Assembly: GCA_002344005.1 (NCBI GenBank)
Contig: DDTD01000034.1
Span: 1-5,478 of the forward strand
Direction of reading: 5' to 3'
Length of the DNA stretch: 5,478 nucleotides
DNA from: Ignavibacteria bacterium UBA2373
GTDB lineage: Bacteria; Bacteroidota; Ignavibacteria; Kapaibacteriales; UBA961
Shown: piece after piece, positions 1 to 5,478 of the stretch
Numbering within the stretch: position 1 is the first letter of the stretch
Layout of the letters: the number at the start of each line of letters is the position of its first letter
The notes under the pieces: generated by a model
What the model was told of the DNA's origin: nothing
The model's input: the letters and a program-made list of their open reading frames with translations, nothing else
Databases searched by the model: none
Position numbers and translations under genes: made by a program

Positions 1-28
1 GAAAAAAAATCAGTAAATCATCTTGCCT

Positions 29-60
29 TTTGGCATATTGCGTGCGCTATCGTACTTTTG
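29..60 (+). promoter_or_regulatory. Bacteroidota-type promoter of the large secreted-protein gene
   Basis: TTTG at 29-32 is followed after 20 bases by TACTTTTG at 53-60. This is an exact match to the primary sigma-factor consensus known from Bacteroidota (-33 TTTG, about 20 bases, -7 TAnnTTTG). Transcription would start near 67-68, leaving a leader of about 45 bases before the ATG at 113. A sigma70-like reading (TTGGCA at 30-35, TACTTT at 53-58, 17-base spacer) uses the same bases but its -10 is poor. The call rests on motif match and position alone. Confidence 0.6.
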
Positions 61-100
61 ACCAATCTTTAAACAAGTTCTTAATTAAAAATTTATTGAT

Positions 101-105
101 GAGGA
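101..105 (+). promoter_or_regulatory. Shine-Dalgarno-like ribosome binding site
   Basis: GAGGA lies 7 bases before the ATG at 113, a normal spacing. There is an in-frame TAA at 86-88 and no ATG, GTG or TTG codon between it and 113, so this site and the stop together fix the start of the large gene at 113. Many Bacteroidota genes lack such a motif, so its presence suggests reasonable translation. Confidence 0.6.
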
Positions 106-112
106 TTTTTGT

Positions 113-190
113 ATGATACAATATTATTTTTTTATATTTCGGATATTAGCAGTATGTGTAGTACTGTTAAGCACGAATTCCGTTTTTGCA
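113..190 (+). other. Sec signal peptide (residues 1-26)
   Basis: The N-terminus has a hydrophobic stretch from about F6 to L19, with a single arginine at residue 10, then a polar segment ending S-V-F-A, a good signal peptidase I site after A26. There is no lipobox cysteine near this point (C15 is inside the hydrophobic core), so the protein is not expected to be a lipoprotein. Sec export to the periplasm is the required first step for T9SS cargo, consistent with the C-terminal sorting domain. Confidence 0.9.
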
Positions 191-3100
191 GCAGTGAAAC
201 AACAGGATGCAGCAAAAGCACAACAATTATTGTCAAAATCAATACGTGGTTTTGAAGAAAATAAAGGTCAGATAGTAGATCAATATCATCAACCTAATGC
301 TGATGTGCATTATTTATTCCGTTCACCGGGCTTAAATGTCCAATTACGCAATAATGGCTTCAGCTATGACAGCTATCGTGATGATATACAAGACAATGGG
401 AAAGATGAATCTTCTCTTTCGATGCAGCGTGATATTCCTCATAGTAATCGAGAAGTAAGCATAGAGCATAAAGACATCACGCGTCATATTCATCGTGTGG
501 ATATAGAACTTGTGGGTGCAAATGCACATCCTATAATGACAGCATTATCTACACTTCCTTCGATGAATAATTATTATACAAGTGATAAAAACATTGAAAA
601 TGTACGCAGTTATGAGCGAGTGATATATACTAATATTTACCCTTCGATAGATTTAGAATTTTTTATTTCCACAGAAGGCAAACCGGAATATCAATTTTAT
701 GTACGTCCGGGCGGTGATGCAAAGAATATACGTTTGCGTTATAATGGAGCTTTAAAGACCTATTTATCGGGTGGTAAAATTATGATGGACGTAGCGCATG
801 GTAGTATAGCCGAGCATATTCCGTTAAGTTATTTATCGCAGTCGAAAGAAGAAGTGACAGTACGGTATAAACAAATAGGAACGAATGAATTTGGTTGTGA
901 AGCACCGTCATATTCAGCGACAGAAACATTAGTGATTGACCCTATGCCTCAACTAAGCTGGGGCACATATTATGGGGGAATTGATGAATATGGATTTGGA
1001 GCTACTGCCGCTAATGGATTAGCATCAGACAGCCAAGGTAATCTTTATGTTACCGGCTGGACAACAAGTATCTATGCAATCGCAACCACAGGATCATATC
1101 AATCTACACTTGTCGAAGGACAGGATGCTTTTCTTGCCAAATTCGATAATAATGGTGCTCTTCAGTGGGGTACATATTATGGGGGTGTGGGAACAGAGTT
1201 TGGTTGGAGTGTTGCTGTGGATGGTAGTGATAATATCTATATCGCAGGTGAGACAAACAGTACAGCTTCGATAGCCACAGCCGGTGCTCATCAAACGACA
1301 CTCGGTGGTCAGACGGATGCTTTTCTTGCAAAATTCAATAGTAGCGGCACTCTTCAATGGGGTACATATTATGGCGGAAATGGCAATGATATCGGGCGAA
1401 GTATTGCAATTGATACCGACAATAATATCTATATGACAGGTCGTACTACCAGTACAAGTGCAATCGCCACAACCGGTTCTCATCAAACAGCACATGGTGG
1501 TCAAGAAGATGCTTTTCTTGTGAAATTCAATGGTAGCGGTGTACGCCAATGGGGTACATATTATGGTGGAACAGGTAATGACAGCGGATCCGGTATCGCT
1601 ATAGATTTGAATGGTTTGATTTATGTAACCGGTGCAACGTCAAGTACAACTTCTATTGCAGTAGCGGGTTCACATCAGCTATTTTTTAGTTTCGGATTTG
1701 ATGCTTTTCTTGTGAAGTTCAATAGTAGCGGTGTGCGCCAATGGGGTACTTACTGTGGCGGCTCCGGTTGGGAGTGGGGTTATGGAGTTGCTACCGATAC
1801 ACAAGGAAATGTGTATATCACAGGTGAATTATTTTTTACTATGGATGGTATAGCTACTGTTGATGCTCATCAAACAACATTTGGTGGTGATTATGATGCT
1901 TTTCTTGTGAAATTCAATAGTAGCGGTGTACGCCAATGGGGTACATATTATGGCGGTGCGGGTGAAGATTCCGGTTTCGATATAGCAGTAGATATCAACG
2001 ATAATGTGTATCTGGTGGGCAGAGCACAAAGTATGACAGCTATTGCTTCTTCGAATGCTTATCAAACATCTATTGGTGGCAGTTTTGATGCATTCCTTGC
2101 CAAATTCAGTAGCGACGGTGTGCGTCAGTGGGGAACATATTATGGGGGAGAACAGAGTGATTCAGGAAGAGAAATTGTTGCAGATAACAATGATAATATC
2201 TACAGTGCCGGTTTTACATATAGTGTTAATGGTATAGCAACATTGGGCTCGCATCAGGAACAAAGAATAGGAACAAATGATGCATTTCTTGCAAAATTTA
2301 CTCAAATTATTCCCCCGAGTGCATTGAGCGATATTGTCGAAGAAGAAGGGTTTATTTATGAAAGTAATGTCCCGTATCATCTATATCAGTCAGATGCTTT
2401 AACATCAGAAAATTCTCATGCTTTGATGGGGTTGACCATTCGTGACGGCGGTGCTGCCGGAGATGAAGACAATCTGCCAACAATTTTGACATCACTTTCT
2501 TTATCTCTCACCAATGGAGAGTTCATACGCAGAGTAGGATTATTCGACGGCACAACCAAGATAGCAGAAACTGGCGGTGGTTCTACAGTCACATTCTCAG
2601 GACTTACTATCACGGTGAATGATAATTCAAGTAAAAATGTGACAATTCGCGTAAGTTATAATGCAAGCGTTGACGATAATGCGCAAATCGTGGGAATAGT
2701 TTCGGCAGTAAGTGCAGACTCTGTAACCGGTTCTGCATTTATCAGTGACAATGGCAGTGTGCCGCCGATTGAATATTGTGACTCTGAAATGCCTTACAAT
2801 ATGGAGGGATATGGTATGTATATTTCTGAGATACAATTTGCTGATATGACTAATGTTTCTGACGCTCCTGCATCAACAAGTCTTACCTATTTTTCCGATA
2901 AAACGGCAAATGTGACAGTCGGCCAGACCTATACATTTACGGGTACGACCAATCCATTAAATCAAGATTTCTATCTGGGTATGGGAGTATGGATTGACTT
3001 CGACCGAAGTAATACATTTGAAAGTCATGAGCAAGTTTTTGCTTCGGAGGATATACGATTAGGAACAGACGCACCTTTCACTGCATCGGTGACTATTCCC

Positions 3101-4654
3101 GAAGATGCTGTGTCGGGTATTACTCGAATGAGAGTAATAACTGATTATGAAACATTAGGAGCATATATGATGCCTTGTAGCGATATGGGGCGTATGGGCT
3201 ATGGCGAAGTTGAAGATTATAATGTGAATATCACAGGTGGTGTTCCGCCGATAATCTCCGGTCCGGCACAATCATCTCAAGCCGGCGACATCAATCGTTT
3301 GGAAGTAACAGCCGATCGTTTACGTTTTGTGACTCAGCCATCAGATGTCAATGTTGGTATTGCAATGCAGCCGGCGGTAACAGTCGAATCTGTTGATGCG
3401 CTTTTTAACCGCGATCTTGATGTAGAAGGACGTGAAGTCTTTATCAGCAATCGTATGCTCAATGATGCACCGGTTGCTGCATTAGCGGATGAACATGGTA
3501 TTGCTACTTTTGGAACATTAACGTTCCATACAATATCACCTTTAGAGCAATTAACAGCTTCTTCTCCCGGATATGAAGCGGCACTGAGTAATTCCTTTGC
3601 AATACTTTGCACGGGTATGACACTCAATACGATTGTACATTATGATGCCGCAACTCTTTCTTCTGCTGATGGCACACCTCTCGCCATGTGGAGCGATGTG
3701 GCATGTTACAATGATAATGCAGTACAAAATAACCCTCCTTCACGCCCATTATATCGTAATAATGGAATGGATAATATCAATAATTATCCTGTTGTACGAT
3801 TTTCTTTTGGACGTGCATTATCCATAGCAGGCAGAAATGAACTTAATGGAGGCAGCGAAAAAACATTGTTTGCGGTATTTAGAACCGGCAGCCAAGTTAT
3901 AAGTCGTCAAGTTATTACGGAATTGGGAGGACTTTCAAGTGGCTTTAATCTGTATATTCAAAATTCGCGGATTTATGGGGGAGCTTGGGACAATGCATCT
4001 TTATGGGTGAGTCAGCCAATTATGCCTAATAGAGTGTATTTAGCCCAATTTGTCTATGATGGAACTCGATTACGTTTGTCTGTCTCAGAACAAGGGGCAA
4101 GCACGTCAATCACACAATCAGCATTTAATGATAATTCCATAGCTGCATTAAGAACAGGAAATGGTATCGGTTCAGCATTCCAACAAACACGTTATCATAA
4201 TGGACCTAATATCAGTGCCGGTCACAGCGATTTCTTTACTAATCATATTGCAGAGATTATCATTATGAACAGCTCGGATGTGGATGAAAGAAGTTATGTC
4301 TTTGATTCACTCAATACAAAATATGCTATCGGCGCATTGAGCAATCCTTTGTTAAAAGAAATAGAGGAAGAATTGGTCGAAGAATATACAGAAGCAACAC
4401 CAAGTTTGAGTGTCTATCCTAATCCCGTTCACAATTCTTCATCCATATATTATCATGTGCCTGTCAGCGGAGATTATTCGGTTGTGCTTCAGGATGTACT
4501 TGGCAATACAGTGATGGAGATAGTCAAAGGTACACAAAATTCAGGTACATATTCTACGGAGTTACATGCAGATGCTCTGATGTCGGGTATGTATCGCCTT
4601 GTTTTGACAACCTCAATGGGTACTATCAGTACACCGATAGTTATTCAGAAATAA
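113..4654 (+). CDS. Large secreted T9SS-sorted multidomain protein: DUF7948, SBBP beta-propeller, GEVED, ConA/LamG-like
   Basis: A 1513-residue exported protein, probably attached to or released from the cell surface by the type IX secretion system. Residues 1-26 form a signal peptide: hydrophobic core from F6 to L19, likely cleavage after V-F-A26. Residues ~46-278 begin with GFEENKGQ and match the DUF7948 domain that commonly precedes SBBP repeats. Residues 281-731 hold seven SBBP repeats starting WGTYYGG and ending DAFLAKF. Residues ~733-880 form a beta-sandwich-like module (LTIRDGG, VGLFDGTTKIAE). Residues ~886-1041 are a GEVED domain (YC at 888-889, VWIDFD at 959-964, TRMRV at 1004-1008, PC at 1021-1022, GEVEDY at 1031-1036). 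Residues 1050-1163 resume the earlier module and continue Ig-like (GDINRLEVTADRLRFVTQP). Residues ~1172-1408 resemble a ConA/LamG-like domain (HYDAATLSSADGTPL, PVVRF). An acidic linker (1416-1425) leads to the T9SS type A sorting domain at 1430-1513, with VYPNP at 1434-1438 and a final lysine. No catalytic motif is visible; an adhesive, structural or ligand-binding role is inferred. The frame is intact, and the gene appears monocistronic between its own promoter and terminator. Confidence 0.95.
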   Translation: MIQYYFFIFRILAVCVVLLSTNSVFAAVKQQDAAKAQQLLSKSIRGFEENKGQIVDQYHQPNADVHYLFRSPGLNVQLRNNGFSYDSYRDDIQDNGKDESSLSMQRDIPHSNREVSIEHKDITRHIHRVDIELVGANAHPIMTALSTLPSMNNYYTSDKNIENVRSYERVIYTNIYPSIDLEFFISTEGKPEYQFYVRPGGDAKNIRLRYNGALKTYLSGGKIMMDVAHGSIAEHIPLSYLSQSKEEVTVRYKQIGTNEFGCEAPSYSATETLVIDPMPQLSWGTYYGGIDEYGFGATAANGLASDSQGNLYVTGWTTSIYAIATTGSYQSTLVEGQDAFLAKFDNNGALQWGTYYGGVGTEFGWSVAVDGSDNIYIAGETNSTASIATAGAHQTTLGGQTDAFLAKFNSSGTLQWGTYYGGNGNDIGRSIAIDTDNNIYMTGRTTSTSAIATTGSHQTAHGGQEDAFLVKFNGSGVRQWGTYYGGTGNDSGSGIAIDLNGLIYVTGATSSTTSIAVAGSHQLFFSFGFDAFLVKFNSSGVRQWGTYCGGSGWEWGYGVATDTQGNVYITGELFFTMDGIATVDAHQTTFGGDYDAFLVKFNSSGVRQWGTYYGGAGEDSGFDIAVDINDNVYLVGRAQSMTAIASSNAYQTSIGGSFDAFLAKFSSDGVRQWGTYYGGEQSDSGREIVADNNDNIYSAGFTYSVNGIATLGSHQEQRIGTNDAFLAKFTQIIPPSALSDIVEEEGFIYESNVPYHLYQSDALTSENSHALMGLTIRDGGAAGDEDNLPTILTSLSLSLTNGEFIRRVGLFDGTTKIAETGGGSTVTFSGLTITVNDNSSKNVTIRVSYNASVDDNAQIVGIVSAVSADSVTGSAFISDNGSVPPIEYCDSEMPYNMEGYGMYISEIQFADMTNVSDAPASTSLTYFSDKTANVTVGQTYTFTGTTNPLNQDFYLGMGVWIDFDRSNTFESHEQVFASEDIRLGTDAPFTASVTIPEDAVSGITRMRVITDYETLGAYMMPCSDMGRMGYGEVEDYNVNITGGVPPIISGPAQSSQAGDINRLEVTADRLRFVTQPSDVNVGIAMQPAVTVESVDALFNRDLDVEGREVFISNRMLNDAPVAALADEHGIATFGTLTFHTISPLEQLTASSPGYEAALSNSFAILCTGMTLNTIVHYDAATLSSADGTPLAMWSDVACYNDNAVQNNPPSRPLYRNNGMDNINNYPVVRFSFGRALSIAGRNELNGGSEKTLFAVFRTGSQVISRQVITELGGLSSGFNLYIQNSRIYGGAWDNASLWVSQPIMPNRVYLAQFVYDGTRLRLSVSEQGASTSITQSAFNDNSIAALRTGNGIGSAFQQTRYHNGPNISAGHSDFFTNHIAEIIIMNSSDVDERSYVFDSLNTKYAIGALSNPLLKEIEEELVEEYTEATPSLSVYPNPVHNSSSIYYHVPVSGDYSVVLQDVLGNTVMEIVKGTQNSGTYSTELHADALMSGMYRLVLTTSMGTISTPIVIQK
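248..944 (+). other. DUF7948 (ENKGQ) N-terminal domain, residues ~46-278
   Basis: The mature protein starts with a short helical-looking stretch, then GFEENKGQ at residues 46-53, followed by DVHYLFRSPGLNVQLRNNG at 64-82 and IYPSIDLEFF at 175-184. This order (ENKGQ, then V-Y, then a glycine-rich 'nGfsY') is the recognisable signature of the domain found upstream of SBBP repeats in many bacterial secreted proteins. It ends at about VIDP (274-277), immediately before the first propeller blade. Its function is unknown; the boundaries are approximate. Confidence 0.8.
953..2305 (+). repeat. Seven in-frame ~192-bp repeats encoding SBBP propeller blades
   Basis: Units start two residues before each WGTY motif, at 953, 1160, 1352, 1544, 1736, 1931 and 2123. 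The key tryptophans are residues 283, 352, 416, 480, 544, 609 and 673, giving spacings of 69, 64, 64, 64, 65 and 64 residues. Each unit reads WGTYYGG, then a D-x-x-x-N-(I/V/L)-Y turn, then an S/T-rich strand with IA(T/S), then HQ or YQ, often followed by GG, then DAFL(A/V)KF. Seven such units match the family name (seven-bladed beta-propeller) and should close a single propeller. Blade 5 has TYCGG instead of TYYGG (C548), and blade 4 has lost the N of the turn (L502). The repeats are protein-coding, not a non-coding satellite. Confidence 0.95.
1508..1956 (+). repeat. Near-identical 62-bp blade-junction blocks (three copies)
   Basis: The end of one blade and the start of the next are almost identical at DNA level at 1508-1569, 1700-1761 and 1895-1956. 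Each block begins GATGCTTTTCTTGTGAA and encodes DAFLVKFN(G/S)SGVRQWGTY. By eye the first and third copies differ at 2 of 62 positions, and the second differs from the third at 5. Identity falls sharply in the middle of each blade. The same synonymous codons are kept, which suggests recent duplication or conversion more than protein-level selection alone. Confidence 0.85.
2768..3233 (+). other. GEVED domain (residues ~886-1041)
   Basis: The segment runs from IEYC (886-889) to GEVEDYNVNIT (1031-1041). It contains the family's usual landmarks in order: an early YC, a 'vtvGqtYtFtg' strand at 935-944, GVWIDFDRSNTFE at 958-970, a 'tIPedA' strand at 994-999, TRMRV at 1004-1008, PC at 1021-1022 and the naming GEVEDY motif. 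C889 and C1022 are the only cysteines in the domain and could form a disulfide. GEVED domains occur in secreted and surface proteins, often with T9SS sorting domains; their ligand is generally not known. It has VPPI at both edges (883-886 and 1044-1047). Confidence 0.85.
3626..4334 (+). other. ConA/LamG-like beta-sandwich domain (residues ~1172-1408)
   Basis: The segment starts with VHYDAATLSSADGTPLAMWSD (1175-1195), continues with PVVRF (1226-1230), 'tLFAVFRTGS' (1251-1260), a 'YLAQFVYDGTRLRLSV' strand pair (1309-1324) and ends 'HIAEIIIMNSSDVDERSYV' (1378-1396). This order is typical of concanavalin A-like/LamG domains in secreted Bacteroidota proteins, where W-x-D is followed by an N-rich loop and P-VVRF. 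Such domains often bind sugars or form adhesive modules. C1166 and C1198 could pair. Family assignment is by motif recall, and ligand specificity cannot be read. Confidence 0.65.
4400..4651 (+). other. T9SS type A C-terminal sorting domain (residues 1431-1513)
   Basis: SLSVYPNPVHNSS (1431-1443) opens the domain, followed by 'YSVVLQDVLGNTVMEI' (1455-1470), 'GTYSTELHADALMSGMYRLVL' with the SGMY turn at 1491-1494, and a last strand ending IVIQK. The VYPNP start, D-x-x-G-N, 'l-sGmY-l' and terminal lysine are the standard features of the ~80-residue T9SS type A domain. In known systems it directs outer-membrane passage and is then removed and often replaced by an A-LPS anchor. It implies that the genome encodes a type IX system elsewhere. 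Confidence 0.92.
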
Positions 4655-4664
4655 GAGACAATAA

Positions 4665-4704
4665 GACAGGGGCATACTGAATAGGTATGCTCCTGTCGCT
4701 TTTT
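4665..4704 (+). terminator. Intrinsic (Rho-independent) terminator
   Basis: GACAGGGGCATAC at 4665-4677 pairs with GTATGCTCCTGTC at 4685-4697: a 13-bp stem with one G-U wobble (4671 with 4691) and a 7-base loop, followed after two bases by TTTTT at 4700-4704. It begins 10 bases after the stop of the large gene and fits as its terminator. The stem also pairs on the other strand, but the T run lies on the + side, so it should work mainly for the upstream gene. Confidence 0.92.
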
Positions 4705-4718
4705 ATTGTAAAGTTATT

Positions 4719-4726
4719 TATGTTTG
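4719..4726 (+). promoter_or_regulatory. Possible -7 element (TAnnTTTG) for the TPR gene
   Basis: TATGTTTG matches the Bacteroidota -7 consensus TAnnTTTG exactly. However, no TTTG sits about 20 bases upstream; that spot falls in the terminator stem and reads TGTC or similar. Transcription from here would give a leader of about 80 bases before the ATG at 4815. The gene lies just past a strong terminator and needs its own promoter, which makes this the best visible candidate, but it is weak. Confidence 0.3.
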
Positions 4727-4737
4727 CCGGATTGAAA

Positions 4738-4756
4738 ATTGAATGTAGTATTCAAT
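4738..4756. repeat. Short perfect inverted repeat in the intergenic leader
   Basis: ATTGAAT at 4738-4744 and ATTCAAT at 4750-4756 are perfect reverse complements separated by GTAGT. A further ATTGAA lies at 4731-4736. It sits about 12 bases downstream of the candidate -7 element and about 58 bases before the ATG of the TPR gene, so it could be an operator or a small leader hairpin. In AT-rich DNA a 7-bp repeat can easily be chance. Confidence 0.35.
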
Positions 4757-4814
4757 GCTTGCAGTTACTGTTCATTGTTAAGCCGGTTTTAAAAAATGTA
4801 ATGTGTGAGTTATT

Positions 4815-5478
4815 ATGACTTTATGTGAAAAAATATATGCAATGCTTGAAATTGAAGATATTGTTCAAGCCGAAGAGTTGATAAGAAATTCTACTCTGTT
4901 GAGTGATGATGAATTTCCTGATGAAGATCGTATGCGGACATCATATATGTTGGCTAAACTCTTCTTTAAAAAAGGAAAATTAGAAAAATCATTAGAATGG
5001 GGTTTTATTTCTCAAAAGTTTTCGGAAAAATTAGAAAACTATGTGTATCATGCTAATATTCTGTCGCATCTGGGGTGGGTATATTTGTATAAAAGTGAAT
5101 ACAATAATGCTTATGATTATTTTCAGCAACAATTGCTGCATGCTGAAAAACACAACAAAATTAGTCTTTTAGAAAAATACTATACTAACATAGGTTCCTT
5201 TTATAAATATATGTCTGTTTTTGATAAAGCAATATCTTCTTTTGATAAAGGATTAGAAATAAACGAAACAACGCAAGATTTTGAAAATAGAATTGCTACA
5301 TTGATAGGGAAGGGTAATTGTTGTCAAAGTAGTTCTTTTTATGAACAGTCATTGCAAGTATATCAAGAGGCATTATCCTTATCTGAACGGTTAGATAAGA
5401 AAAAAAATATTGCTGATTGTCTTAGTAATATTGGTTTGTTATATAAAGATCAGAATAAGTATTCTCATGCTTTAGAGT
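4815..5478 (+). CDS. TPR-repeat protein, 5' part (cut off by the window end)
   Basis: The frame is open from ATG at 4815 to the last base: 221 complete codons and no stop, so the gene continues beyond the window. An in-frame TGA at 4806-4808 excludes an earlier start; GTGAG at 4805-4809 is a weak ribosome-binding site, and M10 is the only nearby alternative. The product has no signal peptide or membrane segment and looks cytoplasmic. After a charged helical N-terminus it carries about five TPR units with ~40-residue spacing: ~43-76 (LAKLFFKKGKLEKSLEW), ~80-113 (LGWVYLYKSEYNNAYDYF), ~120-153 (NIGSFYKYMSVFDKAISSF), ~158-193 (GKGNCCQSSSFYEQSLQVY) and ~198 onward (NIGLLYKDQNKYSHALE). Such repeats bind proteins. 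In this bacterial group similar arrays often precede a kinase, cyclase or DNA-binding output domain, but the 3' end is missing, so the role is open. GC is about 30-35% in sampled lines, lower than in the large gene. Confidence 0.88.
   Translation, partial: MTLCEKIYAMLEIEDIVQAEELIRNSTLLSDDEFPDEDRMRTSYMLAKLFFKKGKLEKSLEWGFISQKFSEKLENYVYHANILSHLGWVYLYKSEYNNAYDYFQQQLLHAEKHNKISLLEKYYTNIGSFYKYMSVFDKAISSFDKGLEINETTQDFENRIATLIGKGNCCQSSSFYEQSLQVYQEALSLSERLDKKKNIADCLSNIGLLYKDQNKYSHALE

Noticed and set aside
24..35. TGCC-TTTT-GGCA hairpin in the upstream region
   Set aside because: The stem is only 4 bp, it has no T run after it, and it overlaps the -33 element; likely chance, not a terminator of an upstream gene.
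81..88. TTAATTAA palindrome before the large gene
   Set aside because: Short AT-only palindromes are expected in this AT-rich leader and there is no second copy to suggest an operator.
1094..1549. A 151-codon open frame on the minus strand, rich in Cys and Ile, inside the propeller repeats
   Set aside because: It mirrors the 192-bp repeats of the plus-strand gene, has no ribosome binding site or recognisable domain, and its own repeats follow the sense-strand periodicity. It is a shadow frame.
953..2305. Regular repeats that could suggest a CRISPR array or satellite
   Set aside because: The period is 192 bp, the frame is open throughout and the repeats encode conserved protein blades; CRISPR repeats are far shorter and non-coding.
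3334..3627. A 97-codon minus-strand open frame opposite the Ig-like region
   Set aside because: No domain, no start signal, and it lies wholly opposite a well-supported coding domain.
113..4654. A surface polymorphic toxin or contractile/defence-type module hidden in the large protein
   Set aside because: All segments are accounted for by beta-rich adhesive-type domains ending in a T9SS sorting domain; no toxin, nuclease, protease or NTPase motif and no immunity-like gene follow.

Overview
The window looks like a piece of a Bacteroidota/FCB-group chromosome (Bacteroidota, Chlorobiota, Kapabacteria or a relative). Four things point that way: a very large exported protein ending in a type IX secretion (T9SS) type A sorting domain, with VYPNP motif and terminal lysine; the domain families it carries (ENKGQ/DUF7948 N-terminus, SBBP repeats, GEVED, ConA/LamG-like); a TTTG-N20-TAnnTTTG promoter upstream; and moderately AT-rich DNA. 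The genus cannot be named from this sequence.

Layout. Positions 1-112 are the 5' region of the large gene, with a good Bacteroidota-type promoter (29-60) and a Shine-Dalgarno-like GAGGA (101-105). Positions 113-4654 are one intact gene for a 1513-residue modular surface or secreted protein. Its order is: signal peptide; DUF7948; seven ~64-residue SBBP repeats, predicted to close one seven-bladed beta-propeller; a beta-sandwich-like module interrupted by a GEVED domain; a second Ig-like stretch; a ConA/LamG-like domain; an acidic linker; and the T9SS sorting domain. A strong intrinsic terminator (4665-4704) follows 10 bases after the stop, so the gene is probably transcribed alone. The 160-base gap 4655-4814 also holds a weak promoter candidate (4719-4726) and a 7-bp inverted repeat (4738-4756). 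From 4815 to the window end runs the 5' part of a second gene, encoding a cytoplasmic-looking TPR protein. It is clearly more AT-rich than the large gene and is cut off by the window edge.

How they relate. Nothing links the two genes functionally: the terminator separates them, one product is exported and the other has no signal peptide. The large protein has no recognised catalytic residues and is best read as an adhesive, structural or ligand-binding cell-surface protein. No RNA genes, mobile elements or CRISPR arrays were seen. I found no convincing undescribed system. The points most worth a second look are the GEVED domain apparently inserted within another module, the near-identical DNA blocks at several propeller blade junctions, and the Met/Cys clusters at the two ends of the GEVED domain.
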